Below are positions 8,377 to 17,143 of a DNA stretch of 64,000 bases, one piece after another. The position numbers were made by a program, and so were the translations under genes. The notes below the pieces were generated by a model that worked only from the letters and a program-made list of their open reading frames with translations, searched no databases and was not told the origin of the DNA. Every line of letters starts with the position of its first letter. Positions within the stretch are counted from its first letter, which is position 1. This DNA is from Rhodospirillaceae bacterium (GTDB lineage: Bacteria; Pseudomonadota; Alphaproteobacteria; GCA-2731375), in contig PCBT01000054.1 of assembly GCA_002731375.1 (NCBI GenBank), positions 177,970 through 241,969 on the forward strand, read 5' to 3'.

Positions 8377-9870
8377 CTATTGCGGTTTCGGTGGGCGGAC
8401 GGCGAGGATCAGGGGCATGGCGACCAATGCCGTCAGGGCGAAGAACATGAAGGCGTTCAAATAGCCGATCATCTGGGACTGGCGGCCGATCTCGTGCACC
8501 ATGGGCAGGGCTTGTTGCACACTGGGCGCTGCCGTCTCCAGACCCCACAGCGCCGGGCGGCCCGGTTGTACGCGCTCGGCGATCTCGGCGTAGGATATTT
8601 TCGAGGTTCTGAGCGCCACTGCTACGGACAGCGAGATATGTACCGAGCTGCCGAACAGGCGCAGCAAATGAAACAGCGAACTGACCAGCGGGAACTTGTC
8701 CGGCGTCACCGCGCCCATGTTGATCACCAACAAAGGCACCCAGACAAAGCCGATGCCCAGGCCGGAGACGAAACCGGTCCAGGCGAGCTGGAAATAGGTT
8801 ACGTTGATATCGAAGCTGGCCATCGCCCAGCCGGTCCAGATTTGCGCGCCAAAGCCCAAGGTAAGCCAGATTCGCGGATCGTAACGTGACCCCCAGAGCA
8901 GGGTGACGAAACCGAGCATCATGCCCAGGCCGCGGATAGCCAGCAGAACACCGATGGTGTCTTCGGGGTAGCCACGAAGTTGCTGCAACATGTTGGGCAG
9001 GAGCACCAATGGTGAATAGCTCAACATACCGAAGGCTGCGACCAGCAACAGGCCGATCACCAGGTCGCGGTTGGCCAGAACACGGAGATCAATGTATGGC
9101 TGGCGCCAGGTCAGGCTGTGGATGACGAAGAGGTACAGGCAAAACAGGCCGGCCAGGCATTCCAGAACAATTTCCGTGGAGTCGAACCAATCGTTGCGCT
9201 CACCCCGGTCAACCATCAACTGGAAACAGGCGATCGCAATGGACAAAAAGATAAAACCGCGCAGGTCCAGGCGGTTGCGACTTTCTGGTTCATCGCGGGG
9301 AATCACGGCAATGACCCCTAGGCAGGCCACGATCGCGAACGGCATGCAGAAATAGAACACCGCGCGCCAACCATATTCTTCGGTCAGGATGCCGCCCAGC
9401 CAAGGTCCAATCATCGGTCCAATGGTGACCCCGATGCCGAAGATCGAGGTTATTACGCCGTGCCTCTCACGTGGATACGAGGCCATGACCAGAGCCATAG
9501 TCAGGGGCGTCAATGGTGCCCCAAACGTACCTTGAATGGCGCGAAACAGCACCAGAGATTCAAGGTTCGGCGCTAATGCACAGGCCAGCGTGGCAAGGGA
9601 AAAACCAATTGTCGAGATCACGATCAAACGGCGCGAGCCAAAACGATCGTTCAGCCAGCCGGTCGCCGGCAATCCAACCGCGTTGGCTACCAGATATGAG
9701 GTCACCACCCAGGCGACCTGATCACGTGTCGCCGATAGTGAACCCTGGATCTGTGGTAGGGAGACGTTGGCGATGGTGATGGTCATGGCGAGTAGGAAAA
9801 CAACCAGCACACAGGCCGCCAGCAGGGCGACCCGGCTGCTGTTGTCGAGCGCTGTCTGTTCCGCCACGGC
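8377..9870 (-). CDS. MFS drug:H+ antiporter, DHA2 (EmrB/QacA) family
   Basis: A 497-residue protein with about 14 hydrophobic segments, the DHA2 number. It starts MAVAEQTALDNSSRVALLAA. The first segment ends NVSLPQIQGSLSATRDQVAWVVTSYLVANA, the classic EmrB opening. Motif A is GWLNDRFGSRRL, and GIGVTIGPMIGPWLGG is motif C of antiporters (segment 5). The frame extends to GTG 9915, but ATG 9870 gives the family N-terminus. No EmrA-type membrane-fusion partner or TetR/MarR regulator is adjacent. Likely exports hydrophobic compounds across the inner membrane. Confidence 0.88.
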   Translation of the reverse strand, partial: AVAEQTALDNSSRVALLAACVLVVFLLAMTITIANVSLPQIQGSLSATRDQVAWVVTSYLVANAVGLPATGWLNDRFGSRRLIVISTIGFSLATLACALAPNLESLVLFRAIQGTFGAPLTPLTMALVMASYPRERHGVITSIFGIGVTIGPMIGPWLGGILTEEYGWRAVFYFCMPFAIVACLGVIAVIPRDEPESRNRLDLRGFIFLSIAIACFQLMVDRGERNDWFDSTEIVLECLAGLFCLYLFVIHSLTWRQPYIDLRVLANRDLVIGLLLVAAFGMLSYSPLVLLPNMLQQLRGYPEDTIGVLLAIRGLGMMLGFVTLLWGSRYDPRIWLTLGFGAQIWTGWAMASFDINVTYFQLAWTGFVSGLGIGFVWVPLLVINMGAVTPDKFPLVSSLFHLLRLFGSSVHISLSVAVALRTSKISYAEIAERVQPGRPALWGLETAAPSVQQALPMVHEIGRQSQMIGYLNAFMFFALTALVAMPLILAVRPPKPQ

Positions 9871-10003
9871 CATACGCACACACCTGGTCCCTGAATGGGA
9901 GATCAAGGCTAGCACGCCGTGCCTCGTGCCGCCAACGGGACAAAATTTTTCCCCTCAAACTGTGTGAACCCGGCCCAATGATGCTCTACACTAGTGCTAT
10001 GTA

Positions 10004-10017
10004 GTACATCATTGTAC
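10004..10017. promoter_or_regulatory. Small inverted repeat upstream of the kinase pair
   Basis: GTACA-TCAT-TGTAC, a perfect 5-bp dyad with a 4-base spacer, lies 29 bp before the first phosphotransferase start and just after CTATGTAG, a possible -10. The geometry fits an operator for a small dimeric repressor. No regulator gene is adjacent, so its role is only a suggestion. Confidence 0.35.
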
Positions 10018-10045
10018 GAGTCACGGGGCCGGGAGAGCCAATGTC

Positions 10046-11110
10046 ATGAGCGACCTTCAATTACAATTCGCCGGCACCCAAGATGTCTTGGAACAGCACC
10101 GCATAGACGTGGATCGGCTGCAAACCTATATGCAAGAACACGTGGCGGGTTTCTCGGGCAATATTGAGTTGAGCCAATTCAAGGGCGGACAGTCCAATCC
10201 CACCTACCGCATTGACGCGGACGGCCAATCCTATGTTTTGCGCCGCAAGCCGCCAGGCGTTTTGCTGCCCTCGGCCCATGCGGTGGACCGGGAATACCGT
10301 GTCATCACCGCCCTGGCGGACACGGATGTGCCGGCGCCCAGGACCTATTGCCTGTGCGAGGACGAAAGCGTTATCGGCACTATTTTCTACATCATGGAGA
10401 TGGTGCAGGGCCGTATTCTGTGGGATTCCACCCTACCCGGAATGAGCCGGGAGGAGCGCGGCCAGATCTACCGCTCCATGAACGAGGCCATGGCCGCCCT
10501 GCACAGGGTCGACTATGAAGCCATCGGCCTGGGCGATTTCGGCAAGGTCGGTGAATACCGGGAACGACAGATCCACCGTTGGAGCAAGACCTACCGGATT
10601 TCGGAAATGGATACGATCCCTGCAATGGACCGGCTGATCGAATGGCTGCCTAAGAATATTCCTAGCGGTGACGAAACAACCCTGATTCATGGCGATTTCC
10701 GCATGGACAACATGGTTTTCCATCCCACTGAGCCCAAGGTGGTCGCCCTGCTGGATTGGGAATTGGCAACCCTGGGGCATCCGGTGGGGGATTTTACCTA
10801 CACCATGATGGGCTGGCGCCTGGACAAGGATCTGTTCCGCGGCATCGCCGACGCGGATATCGAGGGTCTGGGCATCCCAACCGAGGAACAGCATATTGCG
10901 CACTACTGCACATTGACCGGGCGCGATGGAATTCCCGATCTGGAATGGTATTTTGCTTATAATATGTTCCGCTTGGCGGCCATTCTGCAGGGCATTGCAA
11001 AGCGGGCCGCGGATGGTACGGCGGCCTCGGAACATGCCGTGGAACAGGGCCGCCGGGCCCGTCCTTTGGCCGAGGTGGCTTGGAAGCAAGTTGAGAAGCT
11101 GGCTGGTTAG
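10046..11110 (+). CDS. APH-fold phosphotransferase, ACAD10/11-like
   Basis: A 354-residue aminoglycoside-phosphotransferase-fold protein. The nucleotide-loop region is FKGGQSNPTYRI, followed by the lysine-bearing strand YVLRRKPPG. The catalytic loop is HGDFRMDN (residues 215-222) and the metal-binding strand is VVALLDWELATLG (D236 region). The GQSNPTY and RRKPPGxLLPSAHAVDREY signatures mark the branch found with acyl-CoA dehydrogenases, homologous to the kinase half of human ACAD10/11, which phosphorylates 4-hydroxyacyl-CoAs. Here it heads a run with a paralogue and pyrF. The substrate is uncertain; ATG 10046 follows GGGAGAGCCA. Confidence 0.85.
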   Translation: MSDLQLQFAGTQDVLEQHRIDVDRLQTYMQEHVAGFSGNIELSQFKGGQSNPTYRIDADGQSYVLRRKPPGVLLPSAHAVDREYRVITALADTDVPAPRTYCLCEDESVIGTIFYIMEMVQGRILWDSTLPGMSREERGQIYRSMNEAMAALHRVDYEAIGLGDFGKVGEYRERQIHRWSKTYRISEMDTIPAMDRLIEWLPKNIPSGDETTLIHGDFRMDNMVFHPTEPKVVALLDWELATLGHPVGDFTYTMMGWRLDKDLFRGIADADIEGLGIPTEEQHIAHYCTLTGRDGIPDLEWYFAYNMFRLAAILQGIAKRAADGTAASEHAVEQGRRARPLAEVAWKQVEKLAG

Positions 11111-11143
11111 AGCCCACTGGTTAAAGAGTGTGACAGAAAGAGT

Positions 11144-12181
11144 ATGATCGAGATGAGTAACTATCAGAACGAAACCATCCCCGTGCGCGAGGCGCACCGC
11201 CTGGATGAAGAAAAGCTGCGGGTCTATCTGTCCGCCAACATGGATGGTATCGGCGACGATATTGCCATGTGCCAATTCGCCGTCGGCCAATCCAACCCGA
11301 CCTACATGATTTCCACCGGTGGGTGTGAATTTGTTCTGCGCAAGAAGCCGCCGGGGACCTTGCTGCCCTCGGCCCATGCCGTCGACAGGGAATACAGGAT
11401 TATGACCGCCCTTAGGGACACGGATGTGCCCGTGCCTAAGACCTATCTGTTGTGTGAGGACGAAAGTGTACTGGGCACAGCCTTTTTCGTCATGGACAAG
11501 GTGGATGGCCGGGTTCTTGATGATCAGTACGCACCAGCCTTTAGTCCGGAAGAGCGCGGCGCGGTCTATGATCACCTGCTGCAGGTTCTGGCGGCCTTCC
11601 ACGCAGTGGATTATGAGGCGGTGGGCCTGGGCGATTTCGGCCGTCCCGGCAATTATTACGAGCGCCAGATCAACCGTTGGACCAAGCAGTATCTGGCCTC
11701 GCAGACGGATGATATTGAGGCCATGATGAAATTGATGGAATGGCTGCCCAAGAACGTTCCCCAGGATGACACCACGACCCTGGTGCATGGCGACTACCGC
11801 CTGGGCAACAATATCATCCATCCCACAGAGCCCCGCATCGTCGCCGTGCTGGACTGGGAATTGGCCACCCTGGGCCACCCCCTGGCGGATCTGGCCTATT
11901 GCTATGTTGCCTGCTTCATGGCCACGGGGGAGCTGTTGGAGCGGCTGTCGGGTTTGCCGAGTGAGGAGCAATTTATTGGCCGTTATTGCGAGCTGACCAA
12001 CCGGGACGGGATTCCCGACTGGACATTTTACAAGGTTTTCCAATTGTTTCGCCTGGCGGCCATTGTTCAGGGCGTCTACAAGCGCGGCCTGGATGGTATT
12101 GCCTCGAATGCCAAGGCGGTAACCTACGGCGACAGATGCCGTGACCGGGCTAAAGCCGCCTGGGCCATGGTGCCGGAATAG
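11144..12181 (+). CDS. APH-fold phosphotransferase, ACAD10/11-like (tandem paralogue)
   Basis: A 345-residue paralogue of the preceding gene, 33 bp downstream, sharing GQSNPTY, LRKKPPGTLLPSAHAVDREY, WLPKN, the catalytic loop HGDYRLGN and VAVLDWELATLGHPLADLAY. It keeps all kinase motifs and so is probably active. The two copies have diverged widely, which suggests an old duplication and separate substrates. Start is ATG 11144 or ATG 11153; a weak GAAAGAG precedes the first. pyrF begins 8 bp after the stop. Confidence 0.85.
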   Translation: MIEMSNYQNETIPVREAHRLDEEKLRVYLSANMDGIGDDIAMCQFAVGQSNPTYMISTGGCEFVLRKKPPGTLLPSAHAVDREYRIMTALRDTDVPVPKTYLLCEDESVLGTAFFVMDKVDGRVLDDQYAPAFSPEERGAVYDHLLQVLAAFHAVDYEAVGLGDFGRPGNYYERQINRWTKQYLASQTDDIEAMMKLMEWLPKNVPQDDTTTLVHGDYRLGNNIIHPTEPRIVAVLDWELATLGHPLADLAYCYVACFMATGELLERLSGLPSEEQFIGRYCELTNRDGIPDWTFYKVFQLFRLAAIVQGVYKRGLDGIASNAKAVTYGDRCRDRAKAAWAMVPE

Positions 12182-12189
12182 GCTTGGCA

Positions 12190-13023
12190 ATGGTTGATTT
12201 TCTGGATCAAATTGCCGCTGCCGAAAAGCAGAACAAATCATTCCTGTGCGTCGGCCTTGACCCTGATCCGGGCCGCATGCCGGAGCATCTGGCGCAAGAG
12301 CCCGATGGCATATTCCGGTTCTGCAAGGGCATCGTCGATGCGACCCATGATCTGGTTTTGGCGTTCAAACCGCAGATTGCCTATTTCGCCGCCCAGGGAG
12401 CGGAAGAGCAGCTGCGCCGTGTGATCGAATACATTCACGCCAACACGGATATCCCCGTGATCCTGGATGCCAAACGGGCGGATATTTCCTCCACCTCGAA
12501 AATGTATGCCGAGGAAGCGTTTGATGTCTACGGCGCCGATGCTTTAACCGTGAACCCCTATTTTGGCATGGATTCCATCCAGCCTTTTCTGGATTACAAG
12601 GACAAGGGCATCATTATTCTCTGCCGCACCTCGAACCCCGGCAGCGCGGAAATTCAGAACATTGTCTCCCAGGACGGCGAAACGGTCTATGAGGTGGTGG
12701 CGCGCAAATCTGCTGGTGAGTGGAACATGCACGGCAATATCCTGCTGGTCGCTGGCGCCACCCATCCTGACGAGCTGCGCCGTATCCGGGAGATCGTTGG
12801 CGGCATGACCCTGTTGATCCCCGGTGTCGGCGCCCAGGGCGGCGATATTCCCGCCCTGATCGGAAGTGCCAGGGGCGGCGGTGTGATCATCAATTCCTCG
12901 CGCGCGGTGATCTATGCGGGGTCCGGCACGGATTATGCCGATGCAGCCCGTGCCGCCGCCCGAGAAACACGGGATGCCATCAACGATGCCGTCTATGCCA
13001 TTTGCAATGATATCCGCGTCTGA
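12190..13023 (+). CDS. pyrF: Orotidine 5'-phosphate decarboxylase, type 2
   Basis: A 277-residue OMP decarboxylase. It converts orotidine 5'-phosphate to UMP in the last step of pyrimidine synthesis. The catalytic DxKxxD array is VILDAKRADI (residues about 91-100). LCVGLDPDPGRMPEH, NPYFGMDSIQPFL, RTSNPGS and LIPGVGAQGGD mark the longer subfamily 2 seen in actinobacteria and some proteobacteria, not the 230-residue E. coli type. The frame opens at TTG 12184, but ATG 12190 is the better start. It is coupled to the two kinase genes at 8 bp, an unusual neighbourhood. Confidence 0.92.
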   Translation: MVDFLDQIAAAEKQNKSFLCVGLDPDPGRMPEHLAQEPDGIFRFCKGIVDATHDLVLAFKPQIAYFAAQGAEEQLRRVIEYIHANTDIPVILDAKRADISSTSKMYAEEAFDVYGADALTVNPYFGMDSIQPFLDYKDKGIIILCRTSNPGSAEIQNIVSQDGETVYEVVARKSAGEWNMHGNILLVAGATHPDELRRIREIVGGMTLLIPGVGAQGGDIPALIGSARGGGVIINSSRAVIYAGSGTDYADAARAAARETRDAINDAVYAICNDIRV

Positions 13024-13213
13024 TCGGCTGCTGGAAAAGGAAGACCGGTGATGAGCTTTTTGGCCTGCGCCATGACAGAACACGGCAGGCCATGGTTGAG
13101 TGCTTAGCGGCATTGCAGAGACTGTTTTATGACGCCGAGGTGCCCGGCTTCTTTTCCGGCAACCTGCATACCCTGGCTTGGTGTGGCCGAACGGCCCCAA
13201 ACATCCCTGGCGC

Positions 13214-13965
13214 TCAGCCAGCGAGAAAGGCGCCGTCGATGGGCAGTGCCACACCCGAGATGTAGCTGGCCTGTTCCGAGAACAGAAATTCCATGGCGGC
13301 GGCGACTTCGTCCGCCTCGCCGGCCCGATGCATGGGCGAGAGACCAAGCGTCCTCTCTATAGGCGGGCTCCTGCGCTTCGAAACGGGCGCGGATGCGGGA
13401 GCCCGGCTCGCTCAGGATCAGCCTTGGCAGGACCGCGTTGGGGATGATGCCGAATTCGGCAACGTCCTTGGCCAATTGATGGGTGAAGCCGAGAATGCCT
13501 GCCTTTGCCGTGGCATAGACCAGCCGGGCGCCGGTGGTGCCGACCGGGCCGATGCGGCCATGGGCCGAGGTGGAGGACATGTTGACGATACGGCTGTGTG
13601 ATTGCTCCCGCATGGCCGCGATCACGGCCTGGCAGGCCCAATAGGTGCTTCTGAGATTGATAACCAGATTCCAATCATCGTCGGAAATTTCATCGATCTG
13701 ATGCACGCTTTTTGGACCGGCGCCGCCGGCGATGTTGGCGAGCGCATCTATACGGCCATATTTCTTCAAGGCCGCATCCGTGAAGTCTTCGACATCTGGG
13801 CGGCGCAAGACATCCGCCGCATGATACATCACAGTGCCGCCCGCTGCCTCGTTTGATCCGGCGGCTTTCGTCAGGCCTTCCTGGTCCCGATCGACCAGAC
13901 ACAGATCATAACCGGCCATCGCCAGCCGCAGGACCGTTGCCTTGCCGATGCTGTTCGCTGCTCAT
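13214..13965 (-). pseudogene. SDR oxidoreductase, broken at both ends
   Basis: The core is a clear short-chain dehydrogenase: NSIGKATVLRLAMAGYDLCLVDRD, ANIAGG, NMSSTSAHG and the YATAK catalytic pair. In-frame translation upstream of NSIGK hits a TGA (13962-13964) where the TGxxxGIG N-terminus should be; ATG 13965 is followed almost directly by GCAGCGAAC, as if about 20 bases after the start codon were deleted. Near 13340-13350 the frame shifts by one base. The true C-terminus (MHRAGEADEVAAAMEFLFS, VALPIDGAFLAG) continues in another frame to a stop at 13214. It is either a decayed gene or carries two sequence errors. Confidence 0.75.
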
Positions 13966-13977
13966 GGTTTAGAAATC

Positions 13978-14898
13978 CTAGGCAGCCTCGGCCAGCGTGA
14001 AGCCCAGCTCGTGACAAGCCTGGTTCAGGGCGGCGACAGCCTCCGCCGAAAGCGGTAGCATGGGTGGGCGCATGTTGCGCCAGGCCTCGTCGCCCGTATT
14101 TTGCGCCAACAATTCCTTCATGCCGGGCACGAAGCCAAATGCCTGCAGCATTTTGCGGGCCGCCGACGCGGTCGCCTGGGCCGCCTCCGCCCCCGCCGCA
14201 TCACCCGCCAGATGTGCGGCATAAACCGGCTGACAAAGATGCGAGGTGGCGTTGCCCGTGGCCGTTATACAGCCCGCGCCGCCTTCCTTCAGGGTGTCGA
14301 GTAGATACAGCTCGGTCCCGGCAAAGGTGCGGAAGCCGGGAATCGCCCGGGCCACCGCCTTCATATCTTCCCAATTGCCGGAGGAATCCTTCACCCCGAC
14401 CACGGTCTTGGGAAAGGCTCTGTTCAGGCGTATCAGTAACTCGGTGTTGATCTCAAGGCCGGTCATGGTGGGGAAGTCGTAGATCACGATGCGCATACGG
14501 TCGTCGCCCAGGCTTTGGATCACCTGATCATAGCAGGCGAACAGGCCATCATTGCCGATGCCTTTGTAATAGAAGGGGGGCAGCATCAGGATCTGGCCAA
14601 AGCCCGCATCCAGCGCCGCTTTGGTCAACTCAATGGTATCGGGCAGGGCGCAACAGCCGGTGCCGATCATCAGCTTGTTCTTGGCGATGCCCGAGTTGGC
14701 GGCGGCCGCGATTACATCCAGGCGTTCGGCGACGGAAAAGGAATTCGCCTCGCCCGTGGTGCCCAGCACCGAGATACCGTCGCAGCCATTGCCGAGCAGC
14801 CATTTGTGATGCGCCACCATTTTGTCCAGATCGACCGACAGGTTGGCACGCTGCGGCGTTACGGCGGCGCTCCAGACGCCCGAAAGGGGGTCGCTCAT
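13978..14898 (-). CDS. DapA-family (N-acetylneuraminate lyase superfamily) aldolase
   Basis: A 306-residue TIM-barrel aldolase. The pyruvate-binding loop is VLGTTGEANS (residues 44-53), the catalytic tyrosine is Y140 in VIYDFPT, and the Schiff-base lysine is K170 in VVGVKDSSG. Cys-rich GTGCCALPDT replaces the usual substrate loop, and RNMRPPMLPL near the C-terminus differs from true dihydrodipicolinate synthase. The protein is therefore probably a catabolic aldolase on a 2-keto acid, not the lysine-pathway enzyme. It lies just upstream of the broken SDR, which may once have acted in the same pathway. Confidence 0.85.
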   Translation of the reverse strand: MSDPLSGVWSAAVTPQRANLSVDLDKMVAHHKWLLGNGCDGISVLGTTGEANSFSVAERLDVIAAAANSGIAKNKLMIGTGCCALPDTIELTKAALDAGFGQILMLPPFYYKGIGNDGLFACYDQVIQSLGDDRMRIVIYDFPTMTGLEINTELLIRLNRAFPKTVVGVKDSSGNWEDMKAVARAIPGFRTFAGTELYLLDTLKEGGAGCITATGNATSHLCQPVYAAHLAGDAAGAEAAQATASAARKMLQAFGFVPGMKELLAQNTGDEAWRNMRPPMLPLSAEAVAALNQACHELGFTLAEAA

Positions 14899-14930
14899 AT
14901 AGGTGCCTCCAACTAATTGTAGTTCGCTAT

Positions 14931-15386
14931 TTATGGTCGTCTATCCAGAACATGATGCTCCAATGGTCCGGCATGGCGCTCGCTAATGCAGCGACCGCGA
15001 ACCGAAATACCCGCCCGGTGTACACTATCCGGGTCCCCGGTGACCAGAGGGTGCCAATGAGCCAGGGACTTTCCCTCCGCCAGCATCCGATAGGCGCAGG
15101 TTGACGGCATCCAGACCAGTTCGCCGACATTCCTTGGATTCAGCACCACGCAATCGGGCTCCAGGGTGGAGCGGCGTTCATAATTGTCGCAGGCGCAGGC
15201 GCCGATATCCAACAGCCGGCAGGCCACGTTGGTAAAGGCTAATTCGCCCGTATCGATATCTTCCAGCTTATGCAGGCAGCATTTGGCGCAGCCGTCGCAA
15301 AGTGATTCCCATTCTTCTGGAGACATCTGGTCGAGCACCTTGCGCCGCCAAAAAGGTTGTTCCGAAACTGTGTCCTCAGCCGGCAT
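14931..15386 (-). CDS. YcgN-type cysteine-cluster protein (UPF0260)
   Basis: A 151-residue protein with the UPF0260 signature PFWRRKVLDQMSPEEWESLC followed by DGCAKCCLHKLED and further cysteines in ACRLLDIGACACDNYERR and CVVLNPRN. The cluster suggests Zn or Fe-S binding; function is unknown. ATG 15386 gives the family length; the frame runs on upstream without homology. The start overlaps the end of phaZ by 11 bp, so the two are probably translationally coupled. Confidence 0.88.
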   Translation of the reverse strand: MPAEDTVSEQPFWRRKVLDQMSPEEWESLCDGCAKCCLHKLEDIDTGELAFTNVACRLLDIGACACDNYERRSTLEPDCVVLNPRNVGELVWMPSTCAYRMLAEGKSLAHWHPLVTGDPDSVHRAGISVRGRCISERHAGPLEHHVLDRRP

Positions 15387-16608
15387 GGCGGGTGATGAAG
15401 GCCTTGATGCGCGGTGCGATTTCCTGACGCCAGCGGTGGCCGTTAAAGACACCGTAATGGCCAACATCTGGCTGTTCCCAATGTTCGCGCATGTCATCGG
15501 GCAGGGCGTGGCACAGATCCTGAGCCGCCCTGGTCTGGCCGACGCCGGAGATATCATCCTTGCTGCCCTCGACCGTCATCAGGGCGCAATTGGTGATTGC
15601 GCCCGGATCAACCAATTTGCCGCGGTGGCGGAAGGTGCCCACGGCCAATTGATGTTCCTGAAATACCTTCTCTATGGTTTGCAGATAGTATTCCGCCGTT
15701 AGGTCCATCACCGCGCAATATTCGTCATAAAAGGCGCGATGCTGGTCGGCGCTGTCGCCGTCACCACGCAACAGATTATGATATAGCCTCATATGGGCGC
15801 CCACATGGCGGTCCAGATTCATGGTCATGAAACCGGTCAATTGCACGAAGCCGGGATAGACTGGGCGCATGAAACCCGCATTGGACGCCGGTACCCGCTG
15901 GATCACGGTTTGTTCGAACCATTCCAGGGAATGATTTTGGGCCAATTCGTTCGGGGTCGTGGGATTGATGCGGGTATCGATTGGCCCGCCCATCAAGGTC
16001 ATGGTACGCGGCGTCAAGGCATCATCGACGGCTGATAACAGCGATACGGCGGCCAACATCGGCACCGATGGCTGGCAGACCGCCAAGGTGTGGCAGCCCG
16101 GCCCGATGTGAGCCAGGAACTCGATCAAATAATCGATATAGTCGTCCAGGTCGAAGGACCCTTCCTGCAGCGGCACATTGGCCGCATCACGCCAATCGGT
16201 GATGTAGACATCGTGGTCGGGCAGCATGGCCCGCACCGTGTCGCGCAGCAGGGTGGCGAAATGGCCACTGAGGGGAGCCACGATCAACAACCGGGGATGG
16301 CCCAGGGCGCCGGTCTCGTCACCCGCCCGGACAAACCGCTTCAATTGACCAAACGGTAGGCGGTGCACGATCTCTTCGTGCACCGCAATAATTTCACCGT
16401 CGATTTCAGTTCTGTCCAGACCAAAGGCCGGTTTCTGGTAATGCCGGACGCTGGATTCAAGCAGTTCTAGCGAAGCCGCTATCGCCCGTGCGGCGGGGGT
16501 ATAGCTCATTAGGTTCATTGGATGGCGCAACAGCGCCTGATTGGCTTCAGCGGCGAAACGGAGCGGCGCCAGCGCCAACTTGTGAAACTCGTGCAAATGA
16601 TAGATCAC
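15376..16608 (-). CDS. phaZ: Intracellular polyhydroxyalkanoate depolymerase
   Basis: A 410-residue alpha/beta-hydrolase of the intracellular PhaZ family, which hydrolyses stored poly(3-hydroxybutyrate). The nucleophile is a cysteine, C178 in HTLAVCQPSVPML, as in Ralstonia PhaZ1-type enzymes. Family features include YHLHEFHKLALAPLRFAA at the N-terminus, PLSGHFATLLRDTVR, VYITDWRDAANVPL, GGPIDTRINPT and VGHYGVFNGHRWR with the catalytic histidine. A PhaR-like box overlaps the -35 of its promoter. It is the only polyester gene in the window; synthase and phasin genes must be elsewhere. Confidence 0.92.
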   Translation of the reverse strand: MIYHLHEFHKLALAPLRFAAEANQALLRHPMNLMSYTPAARAIAASLELLESSVRHYQKPAFGLDRTEIDGEIIAVHEEIVHRLPFGQLKRFVRAGDETGALGHPRLLIVAPLSGHFATLLRDTVRAMLPDHDVYITDWRDAANVPLQEGSFDLDDYIDYLIEFLAHIGPGCHTLAVCQPSVPMLAAVSLLSAVDDALTPRTMTLMGGPIDTRINPTTPNELAQNHSLEWFEQTVIQRVPASNAGFMRPVYPGFVQLTGFMTMNLDRHVGAHMRLYHNLLRGDGDSADQHRAFYDEYCAVMDLTAEYYLQTIEKVFQEHQLAVGTFRHRGKLVDPGAITNCALMTVEGSKDDISGVGQTRAAQDLCHALPDDMREHWEQPDVGHYGVFNGHRWRQEIAPRIKAFITRHAG

Positions 16609-16656
16609 GCAGTATTACCTGTGGTTACGGCTGGTACGGAAGAGCCAACGATTCTA

Positions 16657-16686
16657 TCTATACAGCGAATATGCTGCAATGCAACA
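16657..16686 (-). promoter_or_regulatory. phaZ promoter with PhaR/PhbF-like operator
   Basis: On the minus strand TTGCAT (16679-16684) and TATAGA (16657-16662) are 16 bases apart. Overlapping the -35 is TGCTGCAATGCAACA (plus strand 16672-16686), which contains the TGC-N3-GCA core reported for PhaR/PhbF-type repressors of polyester genes. Placement suggests repression by blocking RNA polymerase until the repressor is titrated by polymer granules. Confidence 0.6.
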
Positions 16687-16753
16687 AAAAGCAGCCCGAA
16701 ATTGATGCGGCGCAGTGTAAATTTTACGTCGTCGTTGGCTGATGCGGGCTTTG

Positions 16754-17110
16754 TCATAGTTTATCGAGCACCGTGATCAATTTATCCTTGAACTGCCAGG
16801 GCGAAAACGGTTTCCGGATATAGGCGGTCTTATTGTGCCTGGCGGCGGTTTTGATCGATTCCATGTCGGAATAATCATTGCGGACCTCTATAAGAAGTTC
16901 CGGACCGGACATACGGGGAATGCGCCAATCACAGACAATAAGATCGATCATGGCGCCGGAACGGTTCAGAAATTTCCGGGCTTCGTGACCAACGCCTACC
17001 GTGAAGACCCAATCCACGCCCATGTAGGCTAAAAGTGCCCGGGTGAGATCCCGGGCCTGAACCACGCCATCCACCACAAGGACTACCAAATCGTGCTTAT
17101 TCTTTACCAA
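16754..17110 (-). CDS. Single-domain response regulator receiver
   Basis: A 118-residue stand-alone receiver. Phospho-acceptor D61 lies in IVCDWRIPRMSG and the conserved lysine K100 is in YIRKPFSP. The acidic pair is reduced to a single Asp (VVDG, D14), so metal binding may be weakened. There is no output domain. It resembles single-domain receivers such as those related to DivK or CheY. The short minus-strand frame at 17144-17326 just upstream may be the remnant of a partner kinase. Confidence 0.85.
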   Translation of the reverse strand: MVKNKHDLVVLVVDGVVQARDLTRALLAYMGVDWVFTVGVGHEARKFLNRSGAMIDLIVCDWRIPRMSGPELLIEVRNDYSDMESIKTAARHNKTAYIRKPFSPWQFKDKLITVLDKL

Positions 17111-17143
17111 CGGGCGCTCCCGGTTTCATGTGAATAATCTGAA

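Noticed and set aside
8284-8889. Long plus-strand frame opposite the DHA2 exporter
   Set aside because: Antisense shadow of a clear MFS gene with arginine/glutamine-rich, motif-free translation.
13036-13100. GGCCTGC/GCAGGCC hairpin after pyrF as a terminator
   Set aside because: The loop is long and no T-run follows on either strand.
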